DNA of 64,000 bases from Chryseobacterium sp. JJR-5R (GTDB taxonomy: Bacteria > Bacteroidota > Bacteroidia > Flavobacteriales > Weeksellaceae), in NCBI RefSeq assembly GCF_034047335.1, contig NZ_CP139137.1, positions 3,534,001-3,598,000 on the forward strand, written 5' to 3'. This document shows positions 53,906 to 63,000 of the stretch, one piece after another (the first letter of the stretch is position 1; the number at the start of each line of letters is the position of its first letter). A program made the translations under genes and the position numbers. The notes below the pieces were generated by a model. The model was not told where the DNA came from. It ran no database searches and saw nothing but the letters and a program-made list of their open reading frames with translations.

Positions 53906-53912
53906 CATGTTG

Positions 53913-54305
53913 CTAATATTTAAACTTCCTGTTTTCCTTTTTTTCAGAAATTTTCTTCTTGGTATCCAGTCTTTTCTGTTTCTGGCCTTTTGAAGGTTTT
54001 GTGGAAATCCTTTTCTTAGGAATAAACAGAGCTTTATCTACAAGCTCAAGAATTTTTTCAACCGCCTTATTTTTATTGGCCAGCTGTGTCCTGGTTTCGG
54101 AAACATTTAAAAAGAGAAAACCTTCAGCATTGATCCTGTTTTTTAATTTATTCCGGATCAGATCTTTCTGTTCTTCACGAAAGAGCTCAGACTCAGCAAT
54201 ATTCCAGAGCACAGTCACCAAAGTTTCAACCTTGTTCACATTCTGCCCTCCTGCCCCGCTGCTGCGGGAAGTTTTAAAGCTGAGCTCTTTTGAAAAATCT
54301 TTCAT
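53913..54305 (-). CDS. arfB: Ribosome-rescue peptidyl-tRNA hydrolase ArfB
   Basis: This 130-residue protein has the release-factor catalytic fold, with GGQ at 19-21 in TSRSSGAGGQNVNKVET. No codon-recognition domain is present. The basic C-terminal tail (KKRISTKPSKGQKQKRLDTK, then more Lys) inserts in the mRNA channel of stalled ribosomes. It frees peptides from non-stop complexes as a back-up to tmRNA. It is 40 bp downstream of the menE-like gene on the same strand, so the two may be co-transcribed. Confidence 0.95.
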   Translation of the reverse strand: MKDFSKELSFKTSRSSGAGGQNVNKVETLVTVLWNIAESELFREEQKDLIRNKLKNRINAEGFLFLNVSETRTQLANKNKAVEKILELVDKALFIPKKRISTKPSKGQKQKRLDTKKKISEKKENRKFKY

Positions 54306-54345
54306 TAGGGTTTAAGAGTAATAAATTACGGGTAAAGATAAATAC

Positions 54346-55374
54346 TTATATCATTTTTTTCAATTCAATCCTGCTTATTTTTCCATTCGGCGTCCTTGGA
54401 ATTTTCTCAATAAAAATAATGTCTTTAGGCCTGTGAAAGTTTTTCTCAAACTGTATTTCTGAAATCTTTTTAATGATGTCCTGAGATTCCGTACCTTCAA
54501 CAATAAGTATAATCTTTTGTCCCAATGTATCATCTTCCTGCCCCAAGAATACGGCTTCATTCGGAATCTTTTTCTTAACCAGGGCTTCAAGCTGCTCAGG
54601 AAAAATTTTTGCCCCGCCGGAATTGATGACATGATCAATCCTCCCTAAAAACCTGAACTGTTTTTCATTGATTACTTCAACTAAATCATTAGTATGCAAA
54701 ACCTCATCATTCAGATTGGGCGCATAAATTTTCAGGCATCCTCTTTCATCCTCCGAAATTTCAACAGAATCAAACACCGTAAAATAATCTTCCGCCTGAG
54801 GAAAAATCTGTTTGAGGCCGATATGGGAAAGGGTTTCGGACATTCCGTAGGTTTCAAAAATACGGTTATCCTGCGGCAGGCCTTTTTCAGCAATCATCTT
54901 TTTTAAAGATTCGGATACGGCTGCCCCGCCGATGATTAGGTTCTCAATCAGGTATAATCTGTCAAGGGAATTCTCCACCTGAAGCGGTGTCATGGCACAG
55001 AAATCTATTTTTTCAGTCAATTGTTTCAAGGGGCTGACGGACGGTTCAGCAATAATCAGTTTCAGTTTCCTGGCTACAGACCGTACCACCATCATTTTCC
55101 CGGAAATATATTCCACAGGAAGACATATCAGGGCGGTATTTTCTTCTTTCAGCCCCAGAAAATCACAGGTCATTTCTGCAGAACTGATCATTTTCCTTTT
55201 CTCGATATCAAAAATTTTCGGGATCCCGGTAGAGCCGGAAGTCTGCACTTTTACGGTTTCAGAATCTGACCACCATTCTTTCAGGAAAAAAAACACTTTT
55301 TTTTCAAATTCCGTCTGAGGACATAAATTATTAATTTCGAGATTATTGAAGTTGAGCTGCATATTTCCTGCCAT
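54346..55374 (-). CDS. menE: o-Succinylbenzoate-CoA ligase-like AMP-binding enzyme
   Basis: This ~342-residue protein (an alternative start four codons in, at 55362, is possible) is shorter than the usual 450-500 of acyl-CoA ligases, as often seen for MenE in Bacteroidota. Motifs: the P-loop TSGSTGIPK near residue 45, NLIIGGAAVSESL, ETYGMSETLSHIG, the hinge FLGRIDHVINSGGAKIFPEQLE, and the catalytic Lys in PRTPNGKISRIELKK. It activates o-succinylbenzoate with CoA in menaquinone synthesis. The other men genes are not here, so the substrate is inferred from length and text. Confidence 0.85.
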   Translation of the reverse strand: MAGNMQLNFNNLEINNLCPQTEFEKKVFFFLKEWWSDSETVKVQTSGSTGIPKIFDIEKRKMISSAEMTCDFLGLKEENTALICLPVEYISGKMMVVRSVARKLKLIIAEPSVSPLKQLTEKIDFCAMTPLQVENSLDRLYLIENLIIGGAAVSESLKKMIAEKGLPQDNRIFETYGMSETLSHIGLKQIFPQAEDYFTVFDSVEISEDERGCLKIYAPNLNDEVLHTNDLVEVINEKQFRFLGRIDHVINSGGAKIFPEQLEALVKKKIPNEAVFLGQEDDTLGQKIILIVEGTESQDIIKKISEIQFEKNFHRPKDIIFIEKIPRTPNGKISRIELKKMI

Positions 55375-55412
55375 TAAATTGTAATGTAAATTTAAATAAA
55401 ATTTAAAAATGA

Positions 55413-55443
55413 TTTGCAGATAAAGAAAAAAGCTTTAAATTTG
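55413..55443 (+). promoter_or_regulatory. Promoter of the first tRNA-Gln
   Basis: TTTG (55413-55416), 19 bases, TAAATTTG (55436-55443): a full Bacteroidota promoter, 16 bases before the tRNA. Confidence 0.85.
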
Positions 55444-55459
55444 CATCACTAAAACAAAC

Positions 55460-55530
55460 AGACCCATGGTGTAACGGTAGCACTCTGGTTTTTGGTACCA
55501 TCAGTTGGGGTTCGAATCCCTGTGGGTCTA
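55460..55530 (+). tRNA. tRNA-Gln (anticodon TTG), copy 1
   Basis: Acceptor arms AGACCCA / TGGGTCT pair fully with discriminator A. The anticodon TTG is at 55492-55494 in the loop TTTTGGT. The T-loop GGTTCGAATCC is standard. CCA is not encoded. It reads CAA and CAG glutamine codons. Confidence 0.97.
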
Positions 55531-55531
55531 C

Positions 55532-55559
55532 AAACCATCCTTTTCTGAGGATGGTTTTT
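55532..55559 (+). terminator. Terminator of tRNA-Gln copy 1
   Basis: Stem AAACCATCC / GGATGGTTT with an 8-nt loop, then Ts. Confidence 0.92.
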
Positions 55560-55604
55560 GTTTTCTATCATGTTAAGAAAATTTTTAAATTTCCTGAATA
55601 TTTT

Positions 55605-55635
55605 TTTGACGGTAAATAAAAAATAGATACATTTG
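55605..55635 (+). promoter_or_regulatory. Promoter of the second tRNA-Gln
   Basis: TTTG (55605-55608), 19 bases, TACATTTG (55628-55635): the same geometry as copy 1. Confidence 0.85.
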
Positions 55636-55651
55636 CATCACTAAAATAAAC

Positions 55652-55722
55652 AGACCCATGGTGTAACGGTAGCACTCTGGTTTTTGGTACCATCAGTTGG
55701 GGTTCGAATCCCTGTGGGTCTA
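55652..55722 (+). tRNA. tRNA-Gln (anticodon TTG), copy 2
   Basis: Identical in sequence to the tRNA at 55460, 192 bases further on. The duplicate includes the leader GCATCACTAAAA and the downstream hairpin, but the promoter regions differ, so each copy is a separate transcription unit. Confidence 0.97.
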
Positions 55723-55723
55723 C

Positions 55724-55750
55724 AAACCATCCTTTTTAAGGATGGTTTTT
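55724..55750 (+). terminator. Terminator of tRNA-Gln copy 2
   Basis: Stem AAACCATCC / GGATGGTTT with a 7-nt loop, then Ts. Confidence 0.92.
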
Positions 55751-55768
55751 GTTTTTGTAATGAACAGG

Positions 55769-55799
55769 AAAAAGATGCAGGAAAATCCTGCACCTTTTT
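55769..55799 (-). terminator. Hairpin terminator left behind the decayed fibre-like gene
   Basis: Stem TGCAGGA / TCCTGCA extended by AAAAAG / CTTTTT across one mismatch, loop of 3. The flanking A/T run works on the minus strand, downstream of the remnant at 55889. Confidence 0.8.
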
Positions 55800-55888
55800 A
55801 AAAATCTGAAATAATCTAATCTACAATCGGCTTAACTTACAGCCTAGCAACAGTCTTTTAATTCAATCAACCTTTTTTACTGCTGCTG

Positions 55889-56011
55889 CTATTTTATCGT
55901 TGCTTTTAACTGCTCGATTTCCTTATGCTGAGAAATTGCATATAATGTCAGTTCTTCAATTTTCTGCAATAATTTCATTTGGAAGCCGCCTAAATCTGCT
56001 CTGTCCCTGAA
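55889..56011 (-). pseudogene. C-terminal remnant of a fibre- or adhesin-like gene
   Basis: A minus-strand frame of 40 codons ending at 55889 reads ADLGGFQMKLLQKIEELTLY, then AISQHKEIEQLKATIK. This is a coiled-coil end that I recognise from the C-termini of long tail-fibre/endosialidase-like surface proteins in Chryseobacterium (the LLQKIEELTLY pattern). A stop codon in the same frame at 56012-56014 and the absence of upstream coding sequence show that the rest of the gene has been lost. Its terminator at 55769 is still in place. It could also be a short peptide gene starting at the ATG at 55978, but that is less likely. Confidence 0.65.
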
Positions 56012-56112
56012 TCATTTTATTTATTGAAAGAACCCAGGAAGATATATGTTTATAAATTTAAAAAATAAATACTTAAATAGATCTTTTAAAATACAGTATG
56101 AAAAAATAATAA

Positions 56113-56403
56113 TTACAAGAGCTCCTTCGGAACCTCAATCCCGCTCTTCTTCATATATTCCACCAGGTCGTGGTACTTGTCTTCAAAATCGTTGCCGCAT
56201 TTGTGGGAGATGCTGCAGATTTCGGAAGGCCTGATTTCTAAAATAGCGGAGATTTTCGTCAGGATGTCAAGGTTGATTTTTACCTTGGAATTTTCAATAT
56301 CAGAATAGGCTTTCTGGGAAATGCCCATTTCAAAAGCCATGTATTCCTGGGTGAGATCTTTGCTCCTCCTGATTTTCCTGATATTCTGACCGCAAATTTT
56401 CAT
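56113..56403 (-). CDS. XRE-family helix-turn-helix regulator
   Basis: This 96-residue protein has a Cro/CI-type domain (about 6-62) with LTQEYMAFEMGISQKAYSDIENSK as the helix-turn-helix. The C-terminal 35 residues (KCGNDFEDKYHDLVEYMKKSG onward) are a short acidic helix, probably for dimerisation. There is no partner toxin gene. It is divergent from ccoNO, 190 bp apart, so control of the oxidase is possible but unproven. A palindrome in its own leader suggests self-regulation. Confidence 0.92.
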   Translation of the reverse strand: MKICGQNIRKIRRSKDLTQEYMAFEMGISQKAYSDIENSKVKINLDILTKISAILEIRPSEICSISHKCGNDFEDKYHDLVEYMKKSGIEVPKELL

Positions 56404-56424
56404 CCCTTTTCTTTAGTAGTTTTC

Positions 56425-56445
56425 GGTATATTTTAGAAGTATACC
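56425..56445. promoter_or_regulatory. Candidate operator of the XRE regulator
   Basis: GGTATA-(9)-TATACC perfect inverted repeat, placed just downstream of the -7 element of the XRE gene, where a bound repressor would block transcription. Confidence 0.5.
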
Positions 56446-56458
56446 TATTAGCGTTCCA

Positions 56459-56466
56459 CAAAGTTA
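56459..56466 (-). promoter_or_regulatory. -7 element for the XRE gene
   Basis: TAACTTTG on the minus strand matches TAnnTTTG, 55 bases upstream of the ATG at 56403. Confidence 0.45.
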
Positions 56467-56593
56467 GTAAATACCTTTGTCAAAACATTACCACGCTACA
56501 TGATATTTATTTTTAACGGAATTTCAGGCTGATTATTCAAATAAGAACTTCTTTTTCAGGGCAAATATCACTTCAGTACAATACATTGGAATT

Positions 56594-58873
56594 ATGGAGA
56601 CGCAACAATTTAGTTATGACAACAGCATTGTCAGGGCATTCCTCTATGCGACCATCGCATTCGGCCTCGTCGGTTTTTTACTCGGACTTACGGCTGCCCT
56701 CATGCTTTTCTATCCGGAGCTACCGGAATTTCTGTTCGGAACGGATGACACCACAATTAAAAGTCTTTCATCAGGAAATATCCAGGGGCTGATCAATACC
56801 CAGGGTGCCTTGGGATTCGGAAGGATCAGGATGCTGCATACCAGTGCCGTTATTTTCGCGTTTGTCTGCAATTCCTTTTTCTGCGGGGCCTATTACAGCC
56901 TACAGCGGCTGTTGAAAACCCGGATGTACAGCGATACTTTATCCTGGATCCACTTCTGGACGTGGCAGATCATGATCATCAGCGTAGTGATTACCTTCCT
57001 GATGGGAATCAACACCTCGAAAGAATACGCTGAGCACGAATGGCCGATTGATATTTTAATTACCGTTTCATGGGTGATCTTCGGGATCAATATGTTCGGG
57101 ACCATTGCCAAAAGACGGGTACGGCATTTATATGTAGCCATCTGGTTCTATATGGGAACCTGGATTGCAGTGGCCATGCTTCATATCTTCAATAATCTGG
57201 AAGTTCCTTTATCATTCACCACATGGAAATCCTATTCAATTTATGCCGGCACAAAAGATGCGTTGGTGCAGTGGTGGTACGGACACAATGCGGTTGCATT
57301 CGTACTGACGACTCCGGTTCTTGGCCTGATGTATTATTTCCTGCCAAAAGCTGCCGACAGGCCTGTCTTTTCTTATAAATTATCCATTATCCACTTCTGG
57401 TCACTGATCTTCGTCTACCTTTGGGCAGGTCCTCACCACCTTCAGTATACGGCTTTACCGGCTTGGGCCCAGGCAGTGGGAACAGGTTTCTCCATTATGC
57501 TGATCGCTCCGTCATGGGGAGGGATGCTTAATGGTCTTCTTACCTTAAGGGGAGCGTGGGATAAAGTCCGGGAAAACCCGATCCTGAAATTCTTCGTGGT
57601 AGCCGTTACCTGTTACGGAATGGCCACTTTTGAAGGGCCGCTGCTCGCCACCAAATCCTTAAATAAAATCGGGCATTATACCGACTGGGTCATCGGGCAT
57701 GTACACATCGGAGCATTGGGCTGGAACGGTTTTATGGCATTCGGCATCGTCTACTATCTGATCCCAGTGATGTGGAGAACACCGATGTGGTCTAAAAAAC
57801 TGGCCAACTGGCATTTCTGGCTGGGAACATTAGGAATCATCTTTTATGCGGTTCCGATGTATATCTCAGGATTTACCCAGGGATTGATGTGGAAGCAGTT
57901 TAACCCGGACGGAACCCTGGTTTGGAAAAACTGGCTGGATACGGTTACGGCTATTATCCCTTATTACAAAATGAGATTCTTCGGAGGTTTCCTTTATCTG
58001 TCAGGAGCCATCTTAATGGTGATAAATGTTATCAAAACCATCAAAGCCGGATCATTCCAGAAAAATGTTCCTGCAGTAGCACCCGCTTTGGCGCATGTAG
58101 GAAACGGAAGGAAAGAAGGCGAAGGCGTTCACCTGTGGATCGAAAGAACACCAAGGCTCATGGCCATATTGGCTTTGATCACCATCGCCATCGGAGGCCT
58201 GGTAGAAATCATCCCGACTTTGACTTTAAAGCAAAGCGTTCCGACCATTACCGCCGTAAAACCTTACTCTCCACTGGAACTGGAAGGAAGAGACTTATAC
58301 ATCCGGGAAGGCTGTAATGCCTGCCATTCCCAGATGATCAGGCCGTTCCGTGACGAGATAGTAAGGTTTGAAGGGAAGAACGGACAGTATTCCAAAGCAG
58401 GAGAATTCATCTATGACCGGCCATTCCTCTGGGGATCAAAAAGAACAGGCCCGGATCTTCAGAGAGAAGGCGGGAGGAACCCGGACTCCTGGCACTTCAA
58501 GCATATGTACAACCCGAGGATTACCTCTGCCGGATCTATCATGCCGCGTTTCCCATGGCTGATCACAAATAAACTGGATAAAGAGCAGATGGTAAATAAA
58601 ATGAAGCTCATGAAAAATTATTTTGATGTCCCGTATACAAAAGCCCAGATCGATTCTGCCAACCAATGGGCAGGCCACCAGGCAGAAGGCATTGTAAAAA
58701 GAATTTATGCCGAAGCCACGGATGTGAAGCAGCAGGTACAAACAGATAAGGCTGCAAAAGGCAGTGCATTCGTACCGCTTGAGCAGAGAGAAATTATCGC
58801 CATGATTGCCTATCTGCAAAGACTGGGAACTGATATTAAGACTACACAGATCCGGACTGCGAGTGCAGAATAA
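56594..58873 (+). CDS. ccoNO: cbb3-type cytochrome c oxidase, fused subunits I and II (CcoN-CcoO)
   Basis: This 759-residue membrane protein holds the oxygen-reducing subunit (residues ~10-490, about 12 transmembrane helices). Haem/copper His residues lie in RMLHTSAVIFAF, WWYGHNAVAFVLTT, WAGPHHLQYTALP and DWVIGHVHIGALGWNG. A linker and the CcoO part (~515-759) follow, with one membrane helix (LMAILALITIAIGGLVEII) and haem-c site CNACH (C574, C577, H578). The fusion is usual in Bacteroidota. The enzyme has high oxygen affinity and pumps protons. ccoP follows 19 bp downstream; there is no room for ccoQ, and no ccoS, ccoG or ccoI gene is adjacent. Confidence 0.96.
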   Translation: METQQFSYDNSIVRAFLYATIAFGLVGFLLGLTAALMLFYPELPEFLFGTDDTTIKSLSSGNIQGLINTQGALGFGRIRMLHTSAVIFAFVCNSFFCGAYYSLQRLLKTRMYSDTLSWIHFWTWQIMIISVVITFLMGINTSKEYAEHEWPIDILITVSWVIFGINMFGTIAKRRVRHLYVAIWFYMGTWIAVAMLHIFNNLEVPLSFTTWKSYSIYAGTKDALVQWWYGHNAVAFVLTTPVLGLMYYFLPKAADRPVFSYKLSIIHFWSLIFVYLWAGPHHLQYTALPAWAQAVGTGFSIMLIAPSWGGMLNGLLTLRGAWDKVRENPILKFFVVAVTCYGMATFEGPLLATKSLNKIGHYTDWVIGHVHIGALGWNGFMAFGIVYYLIPVMWRTPMWSKKLANWHFWLGTLGIIFYAVPMYISGFTQGLMWKQFNPDGTLVWKNWLDTVTAIIPYYKMRFFGGFLYLSGAILMVINVIKTIKAGSFQKNVPAVAPALAHVGNGRKEGEGVHLWIERTPRLMAILALITIAIGGLVEIIPTLTLKQSVPTITAVKPYSPLELEGRDLYIREGCNACHSQMIRPFRDEIVRFEGKNGQYSKAGEFIYDRPFLWGSKRTGPDLQREGGRNPDSWHFKHMYNPRITSAGSIMPRFPWLITNKLDKEQMVNKMKLMKNYFDVPYTKAQIDSANQWAGHQAEGIVKRIYAEATDVKQQVQTDKAAKGSAFVPLEQREIIAMIAYLQRLGTDIKTTQIRTASAE

Positions 58874-58892
58874 TTTAAATCCATTCATTCAT

Positions 58893-59777
58893 ATGAAAAC
58901 AAGAACTCCCGTTTCCGTATACATCCTGGTCACTGTTGGTTTAACCATTATGGCGTTTGAAATGTTCGCGCCCGGTTCAGGGTATTTTTATTCTCCTTTT
59001 TTCTGGGGGCTGATGGCCATTGCCGTAATCCTGCTTCTCATTGTAAATGCTATCGGAGACCTGATTGAGAACCACAACTTCACCCGTTTATCAGATGAAG
59101 AAAAAGCACGGTATATCAAAGACAAGAGCACGCCGTATTTTCAGAAACTCTGGAACTCGGCGTTTAAGAAACAGCCGGCTACGGAAGAAAAAGATATCCT
59201 GATTGACCATGGTTTTGACGGAATTACGGAACTTGATAATTCCTTGCCAAAATGGTGGGTCGGCCTGTTCTACTTCGGATTTATTTTCTGTGCAGTGTAT
59301 ATGGCGGCATTTGCGTTCACAGATTATGCCCATCCTGAAGCTGAACTGAACGATGAAACCAAAGTCATGCTGGCTTCCATTGAAGAATTTGAAAAAACCG
59401 CGCCTCAGGTCACCCTGGAATCTGCAAAATACAATGCAGACTATATATCCGAAGGTCAGGAGCTTTTTAAAACCAATTGTGTCACCTGCCACGGAGAAGG
59501 GGCAAAAGGAGGAATCGGGCCGAACCTGACGGATATCCATTGGATCAACATCAAGGAAAAAAGCCTATTTAAAAATGTCTTCTGGATGCTGGAAAACGGT
59601 TCACAGAATAACCCTGCCATGCGTCCCATGATCAGGGAAGGGACCATTACAGGAAGGGATGCGGAAAAAATAGCTGCCTATATTTACCACATCAACCAGG
59701 AAACCGAACCTGTTACCCCTGCCCAGGGCGGTGCCGTTCCGCAGGGAGAACCTGTACGGTGGGAAAACGGAAATTAA
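58893..59777 (+). CDS. ccoP: cbb3-type cytochrome c oxidase, subunit III (CcoP)
   Basis: This protein has 294 residues from the ATG at 58893. Two N-terminal transmembrane helices (TPVSVYILVTVGLTIMAFEMF and the next near residues 32-54) precede the FixP-type N-terminal domain, with DHGFDGITELDNSLPKWWVG and a third helix (LFYFGFIFCAVYMAAFAF). A cytochrome c domain (~180-280) follows, with one site, CVTCH (C196, C199, H200), and axial Met candidates in NPAMRPM. Many CcoP proteins bind two haems; here one is seen. The extra N-terminal helices may replace the missing CcoQ. It ends with a Pro/Gly/Gln tail. Confidence 0.94.
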   Translation: MKTRTPVSVYILVTVGLTIMAFEMFAPGSGYFYSPFFWGLMAIAVILLLIVNAIGDLIENHNFTRLSDEEKARYIKDKSTPYFQKLWNSAFKKQPATEEKDILIDHGFDGITELDNSLPKWWVGLFYFGFIFCAVYMAAFAFTDYAHPEAELNDETKVMLASIEEFEKTAPQVTLESAKYNADYISEGQELFKTNCVTCHGEGAKGGIGPNLTDIHWINIKEKSLFKNVFWMLENGSQNNPAMRPMIREGTITGRDAEKIAAYIYHINQETEPVTPAQGGAVPQGEPVRWENGN

Positions 59778-59814
59778 CAAATTATTATTTCAGCATATTT
59801 TAAATTGTGCCATA

Positions 59815-59901
59815 CCCCCTTTTAAACACTGAACTTATATTGAATTTTCATTTTTGCTAAAACCTTTTCAACATAGATAAAAATGATAAAAGGGGGTTTT
59901 T
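59815..59901 (+). terminator. Structured 3' region after ccoP, probable terminator
   Basis: CCCCCTTTTA (59815-59824) pairs perfectly with TAAAAGGGGG (59887-59896) and is followed by five Ts. Inside, TCATTTTT (59848-59855) pairs with AAAAATGA (59879-59886), directly abutting the outer stem so the two can stack. The rest of the 292-bp gap to the next gene holds no coding sequence. Confidence 0.65.
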
Positions 59902-60043
59902 AAACAACTCAAATCCGGTCTTTGGCTGTCTTCATCAACTCATTCACTAAATAGTTATTCAACTAAATTCCATAACAGGCAGCCAAGGCAGGATTTTTGC
60001 ACTCACAAAGGGTACCACAACAGATCATTAGTAAAATTAGTAT

Positions 60044-60051
60044 TATATTTG
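60044..60051 (+). promoter_or_regulatory. -7 element for the TamB-like gene
   Basis: TATATTTG matches TAnnTTTG and ends 18 bases before the TTG start at 60070. Confidence 0.45.
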
Positions 60052-60069
60052 TTCTAAACCCAATCACTC

Positions 60070-63000
60070 TTGAAACTGAAATTTAACAAAAGAAAATTCT
60101 TTAAGCGTTTTGCAATAACCATTGTATCCATTCTGGTTTTTCTTACGCTGCTTATCCTTAGTTTAAGACTTCCGGTCGTCCAGAATTTTGTCAAAGACAG
60201 GCTGGTAGTATATCTGGAGAAAAAAATCAAAACAAAAGTAAGCCTGGAACGGGTTTACATAGCATTCCCTAACAGCCTTGTTATGGAAAACCTGTATTTA
60301 AAAGGCCAGAATATCGATACGCTTTTAGCTGTTAAAAAGCTGGATGTAGGGCTAAACATGATGAAGCTGATCAGCTCAACGGCAGACATCACATCAGTGG
60401 ACCTGGAAGGTGCCAGGGCAAATGTGGTAAGAAAACCTGACGGGACTTTCAATTTTGATTATATCCTGGATGCTTTTGCAACGAGTGATAAAGAAGAGAG
60501 TACATCAAAGCCTTTTATTATTTCCCTGGATAAAATCAATCTGAAAGACATCGGTATTACTTTCAATGATCAGCAGTCAAGAAATGACATCAATCTTTAC
60601 TTCAAGTCTTTTGATACAAGGGTAAAAACTTTTGATCTCCAGAACAATGCCTATGCAGTGGGTGACATCAATCTCGACGGGCTGAAACTAAAGCTGAAGC
60701 AGGACCTTATAGAGGAAGTTTCAAAAAAAGTAGAGAAAAAAGTAGATTCCCTGAATAACAAAAAGCCCATGCAGCTTGGTTTAAGAGGGATTAAACTGAC
60801 CAATTTCAATATCGACTACGGAGATGACAATACCAAGACCTTTGCTAAAGTCCTGTTTAAAGAACTGAGTACGAAAGTAAATAAGCTGGATCTGGAAAAT
60901 AATGCCTACAGTGTAGAGCATGTGGTTCTTTCAGGCGCTGATATCAATGCCAATCTTTACTTGCCGGCCCAGAATGCCAACCCGCAAGAAAATAAAGAGC
61001 CAGAAGTTTCCAAGAATTCCGATCAGCAGAAGGCCTTAAGTTTACTGCTCGGGAAACTGGTTTTCAATGACGTAAAGGTAGCCTACAACAATACAGCAGT
61101 TGCTCTGACCCGCCAGGGAATGGATTTCAACCACCTGAATTTTTCTAAAATGAATATTGAGGTAAAGGGCTTTAAAATGCAGAACAACACCTTTGCAGGA
61201 ACGGTAAATTCAGCTGAAATCCAGGAAGCCAGAGGCCTGGATATCCAGAAATTTAATACCGATTTTGTATACAACGAAAAGGAAGCTTATCTGAAAGACC
61301 TTTATCTTCAGACCCCGAAAACGGTTTTGCGCGATGAAGTAGTCCTGAACTATAATTCTATTGAACAGCTCAGCTCAAACCTGGGCGCGGTAAAAATTTC
61401 AGCGGATATCAAAGATTCAAAAATAGGATTCTCTGATATTCTGAACCTGGTTCCTACCCTGCGCAATACAGCCCCTTTCAACAAATACCCGAATGCTGTG
61501 CTGAATGTAAATGCCAATGTAAAAGGGAATGTTAATGACCTTCTGATCAATAATCTTAAAGTTTCGGGATTAGATCAACTGAGGGTCGCTGCTTCAGGAA
61601 GGATCAGGAATGCCATGAACCCGGATAATCTCTATTATGACCTGAAAATTGCAGAATTATCTTCATCCGCCAGAACAATCTTTAATCTGGTTCCGAAGAA
61701 TACCATCCCTTCCAATATTTCACTTCCTTCCAATATGAGTATTAAAGGAACGGCAAAAGGCACCACGAAAGTAGTGGATGCCAATCTGAACCTCTACTCT
61801 ACCCTCGGCAACGCAGCTGTTATTGCCAAGCTGGATATGCGGAGAAAAAACCGTGAACTGTACGAGGTGAAAGCAAACCTTCAGGGATTACAGATCGGGA
61901 AAATTATTCAGAACAAAGATATCGGAACCGTTTCCGTACAGATTTATGCGAAAGGAGAAAGCTTTGATTTTAAAAATGCCAATGCTGATCTGAGAGGCCA
62001 TGTTGCTTCCGCCGTTTATAAAGGATACCGGTACCAGAACATGAATTTAACCGGAAAAATAAGAAGCGGCAACTACCATGTTATATTGAACTCTAAAGAT
62101 CCGAATGCCAATTTACAGTTAACAGCTTCCGGAGTTTACAATGAAAAGAATCCTACCGTAAAAGTTAACGGTAATATCAATAAATTAGATCTTAACAGGC
62201 TCGGGTTCTATAAAGACCCAATGATCCTTGCCGGAAAAATAGACGGTGATTTTACCAGCCTGGATCCTGATAACCTGAACGGATACCTGAACCTGAAAGA
62301 CTTTGCTTTTTCGGACAGCAAAGAAGTATACCCGATACAGGAAGTCAACCTTAAAGCTTCTTCCACCAATGATTCCACAAATATCATTTTCAATTCTCAG
62401 ATTGCAGATGTGGAGCTGAGAGGCAAATATAAGCTGACCCAGATTTTCGGAGCGCTGTCACAAACAATTAATCAGTATTACCAGTTCCAGAAGCCTGCGA
62501 AAAGCCAGAAAATACAGGCTGGACAGTTTTTCACCTTTAATGCCAAAATTAAAAATGATGACCTGATCCGGAAATTCGTACCGGAACTGAAAAGTTTTGA
62601 GACCATTAATCTTACCGGAAATTATGATGCGGATTCACAGAAAATAGAAATTGACGGACAGATCCCACGGGTGATGTATGGCGAAAATTCCGTTGAAAAC
62701 GCTGCGATCAGGGTAACCAATGAGAACCAGGCCTTACAGTATAATCTGAATGTAGCCGCATTGAAAAGTGCAAGTTTTGCGTTAAATAAAGTGAATATCG
62801 GCGGAGATGTTGCGAACAATATCATCAATTACAACATTACGACCAAAGATGAAAAAGATGAAACACAATTCCTGATTGCCGGGAATGCAAAATCGCTGAA
62901 CGACATCACGGAAATTTCATTGAATCCGGACGGACTGAAATTAAACTATACGGACTGGACTGTTGGAGAAGGCAATAAAATCCAGATCAGCAGCAAAGGA

